Shown one piece after another: positions 55,141-64,000 of a stretch of 64,000 nt of DNA. A program made the position numbers and the translations under genes. Location: positions 1 through 64,000 of the forward strand of contig JAUQQC010000001.1 in assembly GCA_030550025.1 (NCBI GenBank). The letters run 5' to 3'. The notes under the pieces are model-generated. The model worked only from the letters and a program-made list of their open reading frames with translations. It did not search any database and had not been told where the DNA came from. The stretch comes from Acidobacteriota bacterium (lineage in GTDB: Bacteria; Acidobacteriota; Blastocatellia; HR10). The number at the start of each line of letters is the position of its first letter. Positions within the stretch are counted from its first letter, which is position 1.

Positions 55141-55754
55141 TGATGAAGGTCGCCCTCACCGGCAGCATCGCCGTCGGCAAGAGCACGGTCCTGAATCTGT
55201 TCCGCGAGCTGGGGTGTCATACGATGGAGGCTGATGAGATCGCCCACGAGCTGATGCGGCCCTGTCGGCCGGCGTATCACGACGTCGTTCAGGCTTTTGG
55301 GCAAGAGATTCTCGCCGACGACGGGACGATCCATCGGGGCCGACTGGGGGCGCTCGTCTTTCATGACCCGGCGCGGCGGGAGCAGTTGAATCGCCTCGTG
55401 CATCCTCATGTGCTTGAAGAGATCGAACGGCGGATGGCGGAGTTGGAGCAGAAGGATCCATCGGGAATTCTCATCGTGGCGGCCGCGCTCGTCATCGAAG
55501 CGGGAGCGCACCAGCGATTCGATCGGGTGATCGTCGTCTATTGCAGTGAGCAGGAGCAGATCGCGCGCTTGATGCGACGTGATGGGATCACTCGCGAGGA
55601 GGCACTGGCGCGCATCCGCGCGCAACTCCCCTCCAGCGAGAAGCGACGATATGCCGATTTCGAGATCGACACGTCGGGCCCTCTGGAGCAGACGCGCGCA
55701 CAGGTTGAGGCGATACACCGACGCTTGCGCGCCGAATCCGCAACGCCTTCGTGA
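55140..55754 (+). CDS. coaE: Dephospho-CoA kinase
   Basis: 204 aa from ATG 55140 (ATGATG; a GTG at 55137 is also in frame). It phosphorylates the ribose 3'-OH of dephospho-CoA, the last step of coenzyme A synthesis. Seen: P-loop ALTGSIAVGKSTV, ADEIAHELM, LVFHDPARREQLNRLVHPHV, the PLVIE-like AAALVIEAGAHQRFDRVIVV, and MRRDGITREEALARI. Length is normal. The P-loop reads GSIAVGKS rather than the more common GGIGSGKS. Confidence 0.94.
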   Translation: MMKVALTGSIAVGKSTVLNLFRELGCHTMEADEIAHELMRPCRPAYHDVVQAFGQEILADDGTIHRGRLGALVFHDPARREQLNRLVHPHVLEEIERRMAELEQKDPSGILIVAAALVIEAGAHQRFDRVIVVYCSEQEQIARLMRRDGITREEALARIRAQLPSSEKRRYADFEIDTSGPLEQTRAQVEAIHRRLRAESATPS

Positions 55755-55778
55755 GCTGAGGCGGCTGGCCGTTCTGAT

Positions 55779-56954
55779 ATGCCTATGCGAATCGGGATTG
55801 ACGCACACGCCATCGGGAGCCAAACGGCGGGGAACGAGACCTATATCAAGAACCTCATCGAGGCGCTCGCCGCCATTGACGCGGAGAACGAATACGTCTT
55901 GTTTTTCACGCGTCCGGAGGTGGCCAAGTCGTGGCGCGGGCGGTTTCGGAATTTCCACGTCTGTCTGGTGCGTCCGCATGCGCGGTATGTGCGCATCTTG
56001 TTCAGTCTGCCGTGGACCGTCTGGAGGACTGGCGTTGACCTCTTGCACGTCCAATATGTGGCGCCTCCGATTTGTCCGCGGCCCATCGTCGCGACGATTC
56101 ACGATCTCTCGTTCGAGCATCTGCCGCAGATGTATACGCCGCGCGAACGATGGCTCTTCAAGCTCGCCATCGGGTATACGGCGCGCCGCGCCGCGCGAAT
56201 CCTGACGGTCTCCGAATATTCGGCGCGGGATATTTTGGCGACGTATCGGGTTCCGCCGGAGCGCGTCGTGGTGACGCCCGAGGGGGTGAGCGCGCTCTTC
56301 GTGCCGGTTCGAGATCCGGCGTGCCTCCAGGCCGTGCGTCATCGCTATGGCATCGCGCGCGAGTACATCCTGAGCGTCGGCAGTCTGCAGCCGCGGAAGA
56401 ACCTCGTCCGGCTAATCCGCGCTTACATCAACCTGCGCCGTCGGGATGATGACCTGGATCATCAGCTCGTGATCGTAGGGAAGAAGGGATGGTTGTATCA
56501 GGACATCTTCCGCGCGGCCCGACAATCCCCGTTCGCCCAGGACATCATCTTCACCGGCTACGTCCCCGAGGAAGATTTGCCGGCGCTCTACAGTGGGGCG
56601 ACGGTCTTCGTATATCCCTCCCTCTTCGAGGGATTCGGCCTCCCGGTGTTGGAGGCGATGGCCTGTGGGGTCCCGGTCATCACGAGCTACAGCTCCTCGT
56701 TGCCGGAGGTCGTGGGCGAAGCGGCCATCCTCGTGAATCCCTATGACGAACGGGCGATCGAAGCGGCGCTGCAACGGGCCGTGTGGGATGCAGAGCTGCG
56801 GCGCGAGCTATCCGAGCGAGGACTTCGGCGCGCGCAGCAGTTCTCTTGGAAGCGCACGGCCGAGTTGACCTTGCGCGCTTACGAAGAGGTCGTGCGCTCG
56901 TTAGCGAAGTCGGAGCGCACGGCATCGCCTCGAGCGATGAGCGTCTCCCGATAA
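55779..56954 (+). CDS. GT4 family glycosyltransferase
   Basis: 391 aa. GT-B fold enzyme. The N-terminal half starts RIGIDAHAIGSQTAGNETYIKNLIEAL and has VATIHDLSFEHLP. The C-terminal half has SVGSLQPRKNLVRLIRAY, FTGYVPEEDLPALYSGATVFVYPSLFEGFGLPVLEAMACGVPV with the conserved E(x7)E, and LVNPYDERAI. It probably adds a sugar (mannose-like by similarity of pattern) to a surface polysaccharide. It starts 24 bases after coaE and precedes another glycosyltransferase. Confidence 0.92.
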   Translation: MPMRIGIDAHAIGSQTAGNETYIKNLIEALAAIDAENEYVLFFTRPEVAKSWRGRFRNFHVCLVRPHARYVRILFSLPWTVWRTGVDLLHVQYVAPPICPRPIVATIHDLSFEHLPQMYTPRERWLFKLAIGYTARRAARILTVSEYSARDILATYRVPPERVVVTPEGVSALFVPVRDPACLQAVRHRYGIAREYILSVGSLQPRKNLVRLIRAYINLRRRDDDLDHQLVIVGKKGWLYQDIFRAARQSPFAQDIIFTGYVPEEDLPALYSGATVFVYPSLFEGFGLPVLEAMACGVPVITSYSSSLPEVVGEAAILVNPYDERAIEAALQRAVWDAELRRELSERGLRRAQQFSWKRTAELTLRAYEEVVRSLAKSERTASPRAMSVSR

Positions 56955-56982
56955 GGGGCGCACCGGATGGGGGGAACACGCG

Positions 56983-58134
56983 ATGAAGATCGCCATCATG
57001 GGCATTCGCGGCATCCCGGCCAACTACGGTGGCTTCGAGACCTTCGCCGAGCAGTTGGCGACGCGGCTTGTGGCGCGAGGGCATGAGGTGACCGTGTACG
57101 GGCGGAGCCATTACGTCACGCTCCCGGAGCGCGAGTATCGGGGTGTGCAGCTCGTCGTCCTCCCGACGATCCGGCATAAGTATCTCGACACAGTCGTGCA
57201 TACGTTCCTCTGCGTGCTCCATGGATGGCGGCGCCCCTATGAGGTGATCCTCTTCTGCAATGCGGCGAACGCGCTGGCGGCGGGCTTGGCACGCCTCTTG
57301 GGCAAGAAGGTGGCGATCAATGTGAATGGGCTCGAATGGAAGCGGAAGAAATGGAATTGGCTGGGCCGGACGTATTACCGCCTCTCGGAATGGCTCGTGA
57401 CGAAATTGCCGCACGCTGTCGTCACGGATGCGGAGGTGATTCGCGCCTACTACCGGCAGCGCTATGGATTGGAGACGCGAATGATCGCCTATGGTGCGGA
57501 TGTGGAGCGGCGCGCGGATCCCGAAGGGATTCGCGCCTTCGGAGTCGAGCCGGAGCGATACATCCTTTATGTGAGTCGCTTGGAGCCAGAGAACAATGCT
57601 CATCTGGTGATCGAGGCCTTCGAGAAGGTGGAGACGGAGATGAAGCTGCTGATCGTGGGAGATGCTCCGTATGCGCGCGCCTATGTGCAGCGGTTGAAGC
57701 GCACGCGCGATCCGCGGATCCTCTTCGCGGGCTTCGTCTACGGGGAGAATTATCGCCGCCTTCAGCAAAACGCCTATTGCTACGTTCACGCCACGGAAGT
57801 AGGGGGGACGCATCCGGCGCTCGTCGAGGCGATGGGATTTGGGAATTGCGTGCTCGTTCTCGATACGCCGGAGAATCGCGAGGTCGCCGGGGACGTGGGC
57901 CTCTACTATCGCACGGCTGGGGAGTTACGCGAGTTGTTGCAAGAGGTCCTCGCGCATCCGGAGCGCGTGGCGCGCTTGCGCCAGCGCGCGATGGAGCGAG
58001 CGCGCGCGCATTACGACTGGGAGCGAATCACCGATCAGTACGAGGCGCTCTTTTTCGAGCTGCTCGGGCGGCCGTGGTTGGGTCGTGCGCGGAGCGAACC
58101 GTCTGTGGTGAAGGCGAAGGAGGCGTGTTCGTGA
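56983..58134 (+). CDS. DUF1972/GT4 glycosyltransferase (rhamnosyltransferase-like)
   Basis: 383 aa. The start MKIAIMGIRGIPANYGGFETFAEQL is the signature of DUF1972-headed glycosyltransferases found in exopolysaccharide clusters. The second half has YILYVSRLEPENNAHLVIEAFEK, YAYVHATEVGGTHPALVEAMGFGNCVLV and a C-terminal helix. Substrate not determinable. Its stop overlaps a GTG with a strong binding site (AAGGAGG) that opens a damaged BamA-like reading frame. Confidence 0.88.
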   Translation: MKIAIMGIRGIPANYGGFETFAEQLATRLVARGHEVTVYGRSHYVTLPEREYRGVQLVVLPTIRHKYLDTVVHTFLCVLHGWRRPYEVILFCNAANALAAGLARLLGKKVAINVNGLEWKRKKWNWLGRTYYRLSEWLVTKLPHAVVTDAEVIRAYYRQRYGLETRMIAYGADVERRADPEGIRAFGVEPERYILYVSRLEPENNAHLVIEAFEKVETEMKLLIVGDAPYARAYVQRLKRTRDPRILFAGFVYGENYRRLQQNAYCYVHATEVGGTHPALVEAMGFGNCVLVLDTPENREVAGDVGLYYRTAGELRELLQEVLAHPERVARLRQRAMERARAHYDWERITDQYEALFFELLGRPWLGRARSEPSVVKAKEACS

Positions 58135-58356
58135 AAGTGCGCGGGCGTCTTGGCGGCATCCTCTTCGGACTCGTCCTTCTGCCGATCGGAATTCGCGCGG
58201 AAGAGGCGGTGCATGGGGAGCCTCCGATCGTTTGGTCTCTGGTCGTACATGGCAATCGGCGCGTTCCCGATAGCGCCATTCGGTTCCATTTGTTCGTCTG
58301 TGAGAGCGCGCGTGGTGCTTGCGCGCGATATTCGGCGGAGGCTTCGGACGCGGGAT
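58131..58356 (+). pseudogene. Decayed, truncated BamA/Omp85-like gene start (signal peptide plus POTRA fragment)
   Basis: GTG 58131 overlaps the upstream stop (GTGA) and follows AAGGAGG by seven bases, an intact start signal. The frame encodes a signal peptide (LGGILFGLVLLPIGIRAE) and IVWSLVVHGNRRVPDSAIRFHLFV, the opening of a POTRA domain. The expected continuation, VVLARDIRRRLRT, appears in the next frame from 58312 on. The similarity then ends at about 58356, exactly where the convergent gene's stop lies. Left unshifted, the frame would run to 58466 as unrelated sequence. So a frameshift plus loss of the downstream gene has left only a stub. Confidence 0.6.
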
Positions 58357-59127
58357 TCAGGAGCCGATCGTCTCTTCCTGCGGCACGCGTTCTAGGGCGA
58401 CGGGGTCGAGCGTTGCCAAGCGTTCGCGAGCTGTGCGTCCGGCGTCTTGCGTGCGATATTCGGTAGCGATCTTCACGTAGAGGTCAATGGCATCCGATCT
58501 CTTCCCTTGAAGTTCCAGGGCGCGCGCGAGTCCGAGTTTCAGCGGAGCTTGGGGCAGCTCGTCCGGATCTTCAAGGAGCCGGCGATAGTGCCTCTCGGCA
58601 CCTGTCGGATCGTTCGTCGCCAGAAGATGCTCGGCCAATGCGAGCCGGGCGAGTCGCGCCGTCCGCCCCTTTCCTTCGGCCAATCGTTCGAGATCCCGTT
58701 TGCCTTCAGGCTGCCGCAGATGCAGTTTGCACAGCGCCGCGTAGTATTCAGCTAACTCGCGAGAGCTCGGATGCTTTTGGGCGAGGCGAGTGAACGCTTG
58801 GAGAGCCTCACGGTATTTCTGTTCCTCGCTCGCATACGTTCGGCGGGTCGAGTCGGATGGGGTTGAGGTCACTTCGGCCGTGAAGATCTCGTATGCTTCG
58901 GCCAACGTCTTTTCCGCACTCTCGCGGCGGTATGCGGTGAAGAGCATGGTGCCCAGGACCAGCACCAAAAGAGCGCCTATGCCCACGGCAGTGCGAAGGA
59001 TCTGGCGCCGATGGTGTTTCGCCCAAGTGGCGAATTGCTCATATCGGTCGCGGAAGGCATCGTGCTTGAGGTCGCGCGCGGTGATTTTGACCTTCTTCTT
59101 TTTGACCTTGATCGCTGCCTTCGCCAA
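58357..59127 (-). CDS. Membrane-anchored TPR-like protein (YfgM-like)
   Basis: 256 aa if it starts at TTG 59127, which has GGGAGG upstream and fits the predicted promoter; the frame is open to 59211. A lysine-rich N-terminus (KVKKKKVK) and a helical stretch lead to one membrane helix (ILRTAVGIGALLVLVLGTMLFTAY). A helical-repeat domain follows (EALQAFTRLAQKHPSSRELAEYYAALCKL; GAERHYRRLLEDPDELPQAPLKLGLARAL) with TPR spacing. The layout is like YfgM/YtgP-type ancillary proteins of the inner membrane translocon, but the role is not proven. Confidence 0.7.
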   Translation of the reverse strand: MAKAAIKVKKKKVKITARDLKHDAFRDRYEQFATWAKHHRRQILRTAVGIGALLVLVLGTMLFTAYRRESAEKTLAEAYEIFTAEVTSTPSDSTRRTYASEEQKYREALQAFTRLAQKHPSSRELAEYYAALCKLHLRQPEGKRDLERLAEGKGRTARLARLALAEHLLATNDPTGAERHYRRLLEDPDELPQAPLKLGLARALELQGKRSDAIDLYVKIATEYRTQDAGRTARERLATLDPVALERVPQEETIGS

Positions 59128-59153
59128 CTCCGAGACCTCCCTCAAATCGCGCT

Positions 59154-59181
59154 TTGTCCCTTTCGCCCCAGGTGCTATAAT
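59154..59181 (+). promoter_or_regulatory. Promoter for the tonB gene
   Basis: TTGTCC (59154-59159), a 16-base spacer and a perfect TATAAT (59176-59181). The TonB gene begins at 59274. Confidence 0.55.
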
Positions 59182-59211
59182 GTAGTAGCAGCTTAGGTCG
59201 GGCTCTGTCAA
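59182..59211 (-). promoter_or_regulatory. Divergent promoter for the TPR-like gene
   Basis: Minus strand: a perfect TTGACA (59211-59206), 18 bases, then TACTAC (59187-59182). The -10 is weak. It supports a start at TTG 59127 rather than at 59211. It abuts the plus-strand TATAAT, so the two polymerases may compete. Confidence 0.35.
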
Positions 59212-59273
59212 GGAAAGGGGCCGATCGAGGGTGCGGTGTTTGACAGTGTGATCGCCCCGAAGGGGAGGGAAGG

Positions 59274-60092
59274 ATGTCGCAGGGATCGAATCCAGTCATG
59301 GCGTCGGGGCCGGTCGCCGGAGTCTTAGATCGGTTCGTCGTCGAAGACGCGCGTGAGCGGCGCCGCCTGCTGTGGGCTACGGGTGTGGCGATCCTCTTTC
59401 ATGTGTGCCTCTTCTTGCTGCACTTGGAGAACATCTTCCCGAGCCGTCCGCTTCCGGAGCCGGAGCCGCCGGAGCAACTTGTGGCCATTCAGTTTGAGTT
59501 CCCGGAGATGGAAGTTGCCGGAGGAGGGGGGAATCGGGAATATTCCCGACCTCCGGAGCCGGTGCCGCAAAAGCTTCCGCTGCGCTCTGAGCCAGTGCCG
59601 GTGCCCATCCCTGTTCCCTTTAAAGCGCCGCCGCCGCCAGAGCAAGCGCAATTGCCTTCGCTCGATACCCGATTGCAGATCACCTCACCCTTCAGCTTCG
59701 GGCCTGTGGAGGCGCCTCCGGGAACCGGAGGGACGGGTGGCGGTAATGGAGCGGGAGAAGGACGAGGCCTGGGGGATGCCTCAGGGGAGAGCGTGGGCGA
59801 GGGGATTGCGGGACGAGGAGGCTATGGTCGGCCGATCATCACCTACAAGCCGCGTCCCGAATGGACGGAAGAAGCCCGACGCAATCGCATTCAGGGTGTC
59901 GTTGTCCTCAGCGCGACGTTCGGGGCTGATGGGGTCGTCCGTAATATCCGGGTGATCCGGGGACTCGGATATGGACTCGACGAGAAGGCTATTGAGGCGG
60001 CCAAGCAGATCAAGTTCATCCCGGCGCGAGGACCTGATGGACGTCCGGCAAGCGTGCGCGCGACGATCAACGTGGAATTCAACCTGCTCTGA
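59274..60092 (+). CDS. TonB-type energy transducer
   Basis: 272 aa. A cytoplasmic start, one membrane helix with a His (WATGVAILFHVCLFLLHLE), a long Pro/Glu-rich periplasmic spacer, a Gly-rich stretch (GTGGTGGGNGAGEGRG), and a TonB C-terminal domain: KPRPEWTEEARRNRIQGVVVLSATFGADGVVRNIRV, ending AAKQIKFIPARGPDGRPA. It should couple the proton gradient through ExbBD to outer-membrane receptors. exbB and exbD are not in the window. Confidence 0.9.
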   Translation: MSQGSNPVMASGPVAGVLDRFVVEDARERRRLLWATGVAILFHVCLFLLHLENIFPSRPLPEPEPPEQLVAIQFEFPEMEVAGGGGNREYSRPPEPVPQKLPLRSEPVPVPIPVPFKAPPPPEQAQLPSLDTRLQITSPFSFGPVEAPPGTGGTGGGNGAGEGRGLGDASGESVGEGIAGRGGYGRPIITYKPRPEWTEEARRNRIQGVVVLSATFGADGVVRNIRVIRGLGYGLDEKAIEAAKQIKFIPARGPDGRPASVRATINVEFNLL

Positions 60093-60200
60093 GCCTTCGT
60101 TTCGAGGTCCCGGCGTAGGTGGGGGCGAATTGCACTAGGCGGAGGCACCCTGAGAAATGCCCGTCGGTGTGTTCCCCTGCTCCGTGCGGTGGATTTTGTT

Positions 60201-60228
60201 GGGAACCTATGGCCCGTGGTGGTGTCTA
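60201..60228 (+). promoter_or_regulatory. ECF-type promoter upstream of the second ECF sigma gene
   Basis: GGGAACC (60201-60207) and TGTCTA (60223-60228), separated by 15 bases, match the GGAAC...GTCTA pattern of ECF promoters. It lies immediately before an ECF sigma gene, so autoregulation is likely. It also rules out the in-frame GTG at 60189 as the start. Confidence 0.55.
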
Positions 60229-60248
60229 AGAAAAGGGAAACTGAAGAT

Positions 60249-60908
60249 ATGGCGAGCGGGGAAGTCATGGGGGGATGCGCGCTGATGCTCGAGTGCGCCG
60301 GGATGCGGCGACTTGAGGGGGTTGATGATTCCTTCCTCGAACGGTTGCGCGCTGGCGAACGGGAGGCGTTCGAGCAGCTCATCGCGCGATTCCAAGCGGA
60401 GGTGTATGGATTGCTATATCGGCTCTTGGGGGATCGGGAGGAAGCGCGCGATGCGACGCAAGAGACGTTCTTGAAGGTCTATCGTCACATCGGGCGATTT
60501 CGCGGCGAGTGCGAGTTGAAGACGTGGATTTACCGCATCGCGCTCAATCAAGCGGCCAACTCTCAGCGGTGGTGGCGGCGCAATGGTGATCGCCTGGTCT
60601 CGATGGAGGCTTTGAGAGAGGGCACGGAGCTTCCACTCGGCGAGACGTTGGCAGACCCTCGGGCCGATCCGGAGCAGCAGGCGATCGCGCGAGAAGAGGA
60701 GCGGTTGCTTACGGAAGCGCTGCAGCGGATCAAGCCCGTCTTTCGGACGGCGCTGCTTCTGCGCGATATGGAGGGGCTCAGCTATGAGGAGATCGCGGCG
60801 ATGCTTTGCGTCTCCGTCGGCACGGTGAAGTCGCGGATCGCTCGTGGGCGCGAAGCGCTGCGGCAGGAACTGCAGCGCCTTCGCCAGCGGCCCGATCGGG
60901 AACTTTGA
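60249..60908 (+). CDS. ECF subfamily RNA polymerase sigma factor (second module)
   Basis: 219 aa if started at ATG 60249; later ATGs (60267, 60303) are also possible and the exact start is uncertain. Region 2: FQAEVYGLLYRLLGDREEARDATQETFLKVYR; region 4: LLLRDMEGLSYEEIAAMLCVSVGTVKSRIARGREAL. The spacing and the RNA-polymerase-binding helix are typical of RpoE-like ECF factors. It is followed after 144 bases by a zinc-finger anti-sigma gene. Confidence 0.92.
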   Translation: MASGEVMGGCALMLECAGMRRLEGVDDSFLERLRAGEREAFEQLIARFQAEVYGLLYRLLGDREEARDATQETFLKVYRHIGRFRGECELKTWIYRIALNQAANSQRWWRRNGDRLVSMEALREGTELPLGETLADPRADPEQQAIAREEERLLTEALQRIKPVFRTALLLRDMEGLSYEEIAAMLCVSVGTVKSRIARGREALRQELQRLRQRPDREL

Positions 60909-61052
60909 CAGCGGGCGGATTGACCAGCTCCGGTTCGAGACAGATTCGCCGATGGGTCGAGGCGAGCTGTTTGACAATCAGGCCAGCACCCAATGCATCG
61001 AACCGGAGCTGGTGAGTCGCGTTCCAGACACGGAGCGGCACGGAGTGGATGC

Positions 61053-61814
61053 ATGGATCTCGATCCTCGTGTGAGCGAACCAATCGTCGGGAGCTGTTCT
61101 CGCGTCCGGCGGGACTTCTCCCCGTATTTGGACGGTGAGCTTTCGCCGGAGCGGGAGCGTGCTCTGCAACGACATATAGCCGCGTGTTCGGCCTGTGCAT
61201 CCCATTTGGAGGAGCTGAGGGCATTGACGCACAGGCTGCGGCGATTGCCACGTCCGGCTGTTCCCTATGGTCTCGCGAGCCAGATCCTCGACGCCCTTGA
61301 GGGAGAATGTCGGAGGGCCTCCACCTGGTTCGATTTCCTTCGAGGGATGGGACGTCTGGCCTTCGCTCGTCCGAAGGCCGCTGCCGCGGTGATCAGCTTG
61401 CTGCTCACGACATCTTTGTTGGGGGCCTTGCTCTCGGTCTTACGTCCTGTCCCGGAGGTTCCTTTAGCCTACTATTCTGCCCCCATTGCGCTCGATGCCC
61501 AACAATATGGCTTGCTCAACGGAGAGACGGAGCAGCCGGCAGGATCCTACACGTTCCCCCGTCTGCGTGCTTCGGGACATCTGGAGCGATTGTTTCACGC
61601 GGCCTCGAGCGATCAGCTTGTGGTCGTGACGTTCGTCCATCCTGATGGACGCGCCTCATTGGTGGACATCGTCGCGCCTTCCCGACCGATGGACTTGATG
61701 GAAATGAGGTCCTCGTTCTCCGATGTGCGCTTCGAGCCGGCGAAGCGGGCTGGACAGCAACCGGTGAGCACGCAACTGGTGATGTTCCTGCATCGGCTCG
61801 ATGTCACCTACTAG
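61053..61814 (+). CDS. Anti-sigma factor, zf-HC2 membrane protein
   Basis: 253 aa from ATG 61053 (GGAG upstream). The N-terminal zinc finger (RRDFSPYLDGELSPERERALQRHIAACSACASHLEEL) has the HxxxCxxC ligands. A membrane helix (AAAVISLLLTTSLLGALLSVL) is near residue 115. The C-terminal 120 residues are extracytoplasmic and would be the sensing part, with LVVVTFVHPDGRASLVDIV. It pairs with the preceding ECF sigma factor. Confidence 0.85.
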   Translation: MDLDPRVSEPIVGSCSRVRRDFSPYLDGELSPERERALQRHIAACSACASHLEELRALTHRLRRLPRPAVPYGLASQILDALEGECRRASTWFDFLRGMGRLAFARPKAAAAVISLLLTTSLLGALLSVLRPVPEVPLAYYSAPIALDAQQYGLLNGETEQPAGSYTFPRLRASGHLERLFHAASSDQLVVVTFVHPDGRASLVDIVAPSRPMDLMEMRSSFSDVRFEPAKRAGQQPVSTQLVMFLHRLDVTY

Positions 61815-61867
61815 CCGTGCCGCTGGCCCTCGGACGCGGAGTGAGTTCCCCCTTTAGAATTTTCGTA

Positions 61868-61896
61868 TTGACCGGGCGCGGTCGGCTCGATAGATT
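61868..61896 (+). promoter_or_regulatory. Promoter for the repeat protein gene
   Basis: TTGACC (61868-61873), 17 bases, TAGATT (61891-61896). Transcription from about 61903 supports ATG 61946 as the start of the next gene. Confidence 0.55.
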
Positions 61897-61945
61897 AGGT
61901 CTCGACCTCATGCGAGACATCATGCGGGAGAGGAGGCTGAAGCTC

Positions 61946-64000
<2,055 letters not shown>

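Noticed and set aside
60189-60248. GTG 60189 as start of the second ECF sigma factor
   Set aside because: The predicted ECF promoter (60201-60228) lies within this stretch, so it would not be transcribed.

Overview
The window looks like chromosome of a GC-rich, Gram-negative bacterium, most probably an Acidobacteriota member (Blastocatellia-like). The main clues are a VWFA-related protein of the type typical of Acidobacteria, two TonB-type C-terminal domains, an outer-membrane assembly (BamA-like) remnant, two ECF sigma/anti-sigma pairs, a meso-DAP type MurE, and codon use rich in G/C. This assignment is an inference from gene content, not from a marker-gene comparison.

Layout. 1-1.8 kb: end of a ChbG/HpnK-type deacetylase overlapping a GT2 glycosyltransferase. 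1.9-6.0 kb (minus): sensor kinase, sigma-54 response regulator and a secreted protein in one run. 6.0-8.1 kb (plus): RtcB RNA ligase, then a peroxiredoxin-like gene whose first catalytic cysteine codon is an in-frame TGA followed by a SECIS-like hairpin, a probable selenoprotein. 8.1-13.6 kb: a large secreted FG-GAP protein, divergent from a nucleotide-sugar dehydrogenase plus alkaline-phosphatase-superfamily pair. 13.6-14.4 kb: an HExxH protein running into the ftsZ 3' end.

14.2-31.2 kb (minus) is a complete division and cell wall cluster: mraZ-rsmH-ftsL-ftsI-murE-murF-mraY-murD-ftsW-murG-murC-ftsQ-ftsA-ftsZ. It is tightly packed with many 4-7 nt overlaps and has no murB or ddl. Three 10-bp-spaced GTGG repeats upstream of mraZ look like an MraZ operator.

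31.3-32.6 kb is an AT-richer islet. It encodes a secreted precursor ending in a striking 66-residue, 18-cysteine domain (two blocks of eight cysteines spaced CxxxC) and a small two-helix membrane protein. It is the best candidate here for an undescribed peptide system.

33-39 kb: a TonB-C-like secreted protein, a membrane metallophosphoesterase, an orphan sensor kinase, a coiled-coil secreted protein and a protein with internal helix-turn-helix-like repeats. 39.2-44.6 kb (plus): a metallo-beta-lactamase-fold hydrolase, an acyl-CoA dehydrogenase, tilS and ftsH. 44.6-47.4 kb: histidine/folate enzyme FtcD (minus) and a TauE/SafE exporter behind a long leader with terminator and antiterminator pairings. 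47.4-51.5 kb: an ECF sigma factor with its own ECF-like promoter, a double zinc-finger anti-sigma factor, small membrane proteins and a frameshifted VWFA protein. 51.5-58.1 kb: AtuA-family protein, CMD-family protein, a large Rossmann-fold protein of unknown role, coaE and two glycosyltransferases, followed by a decayed BamA-like fragment. 58.4-64 kb: a TPR-like membrane protein, a TonB protein, a second ECF sigma/anti-sigma pair with an ECF-like promoter, a five-repeat secreted protein and the start of dnaJ.

No tRNA, rRNA, CRISPR array or insertion sequence was recognised. All calls are by reading the sequence; no database search was run.
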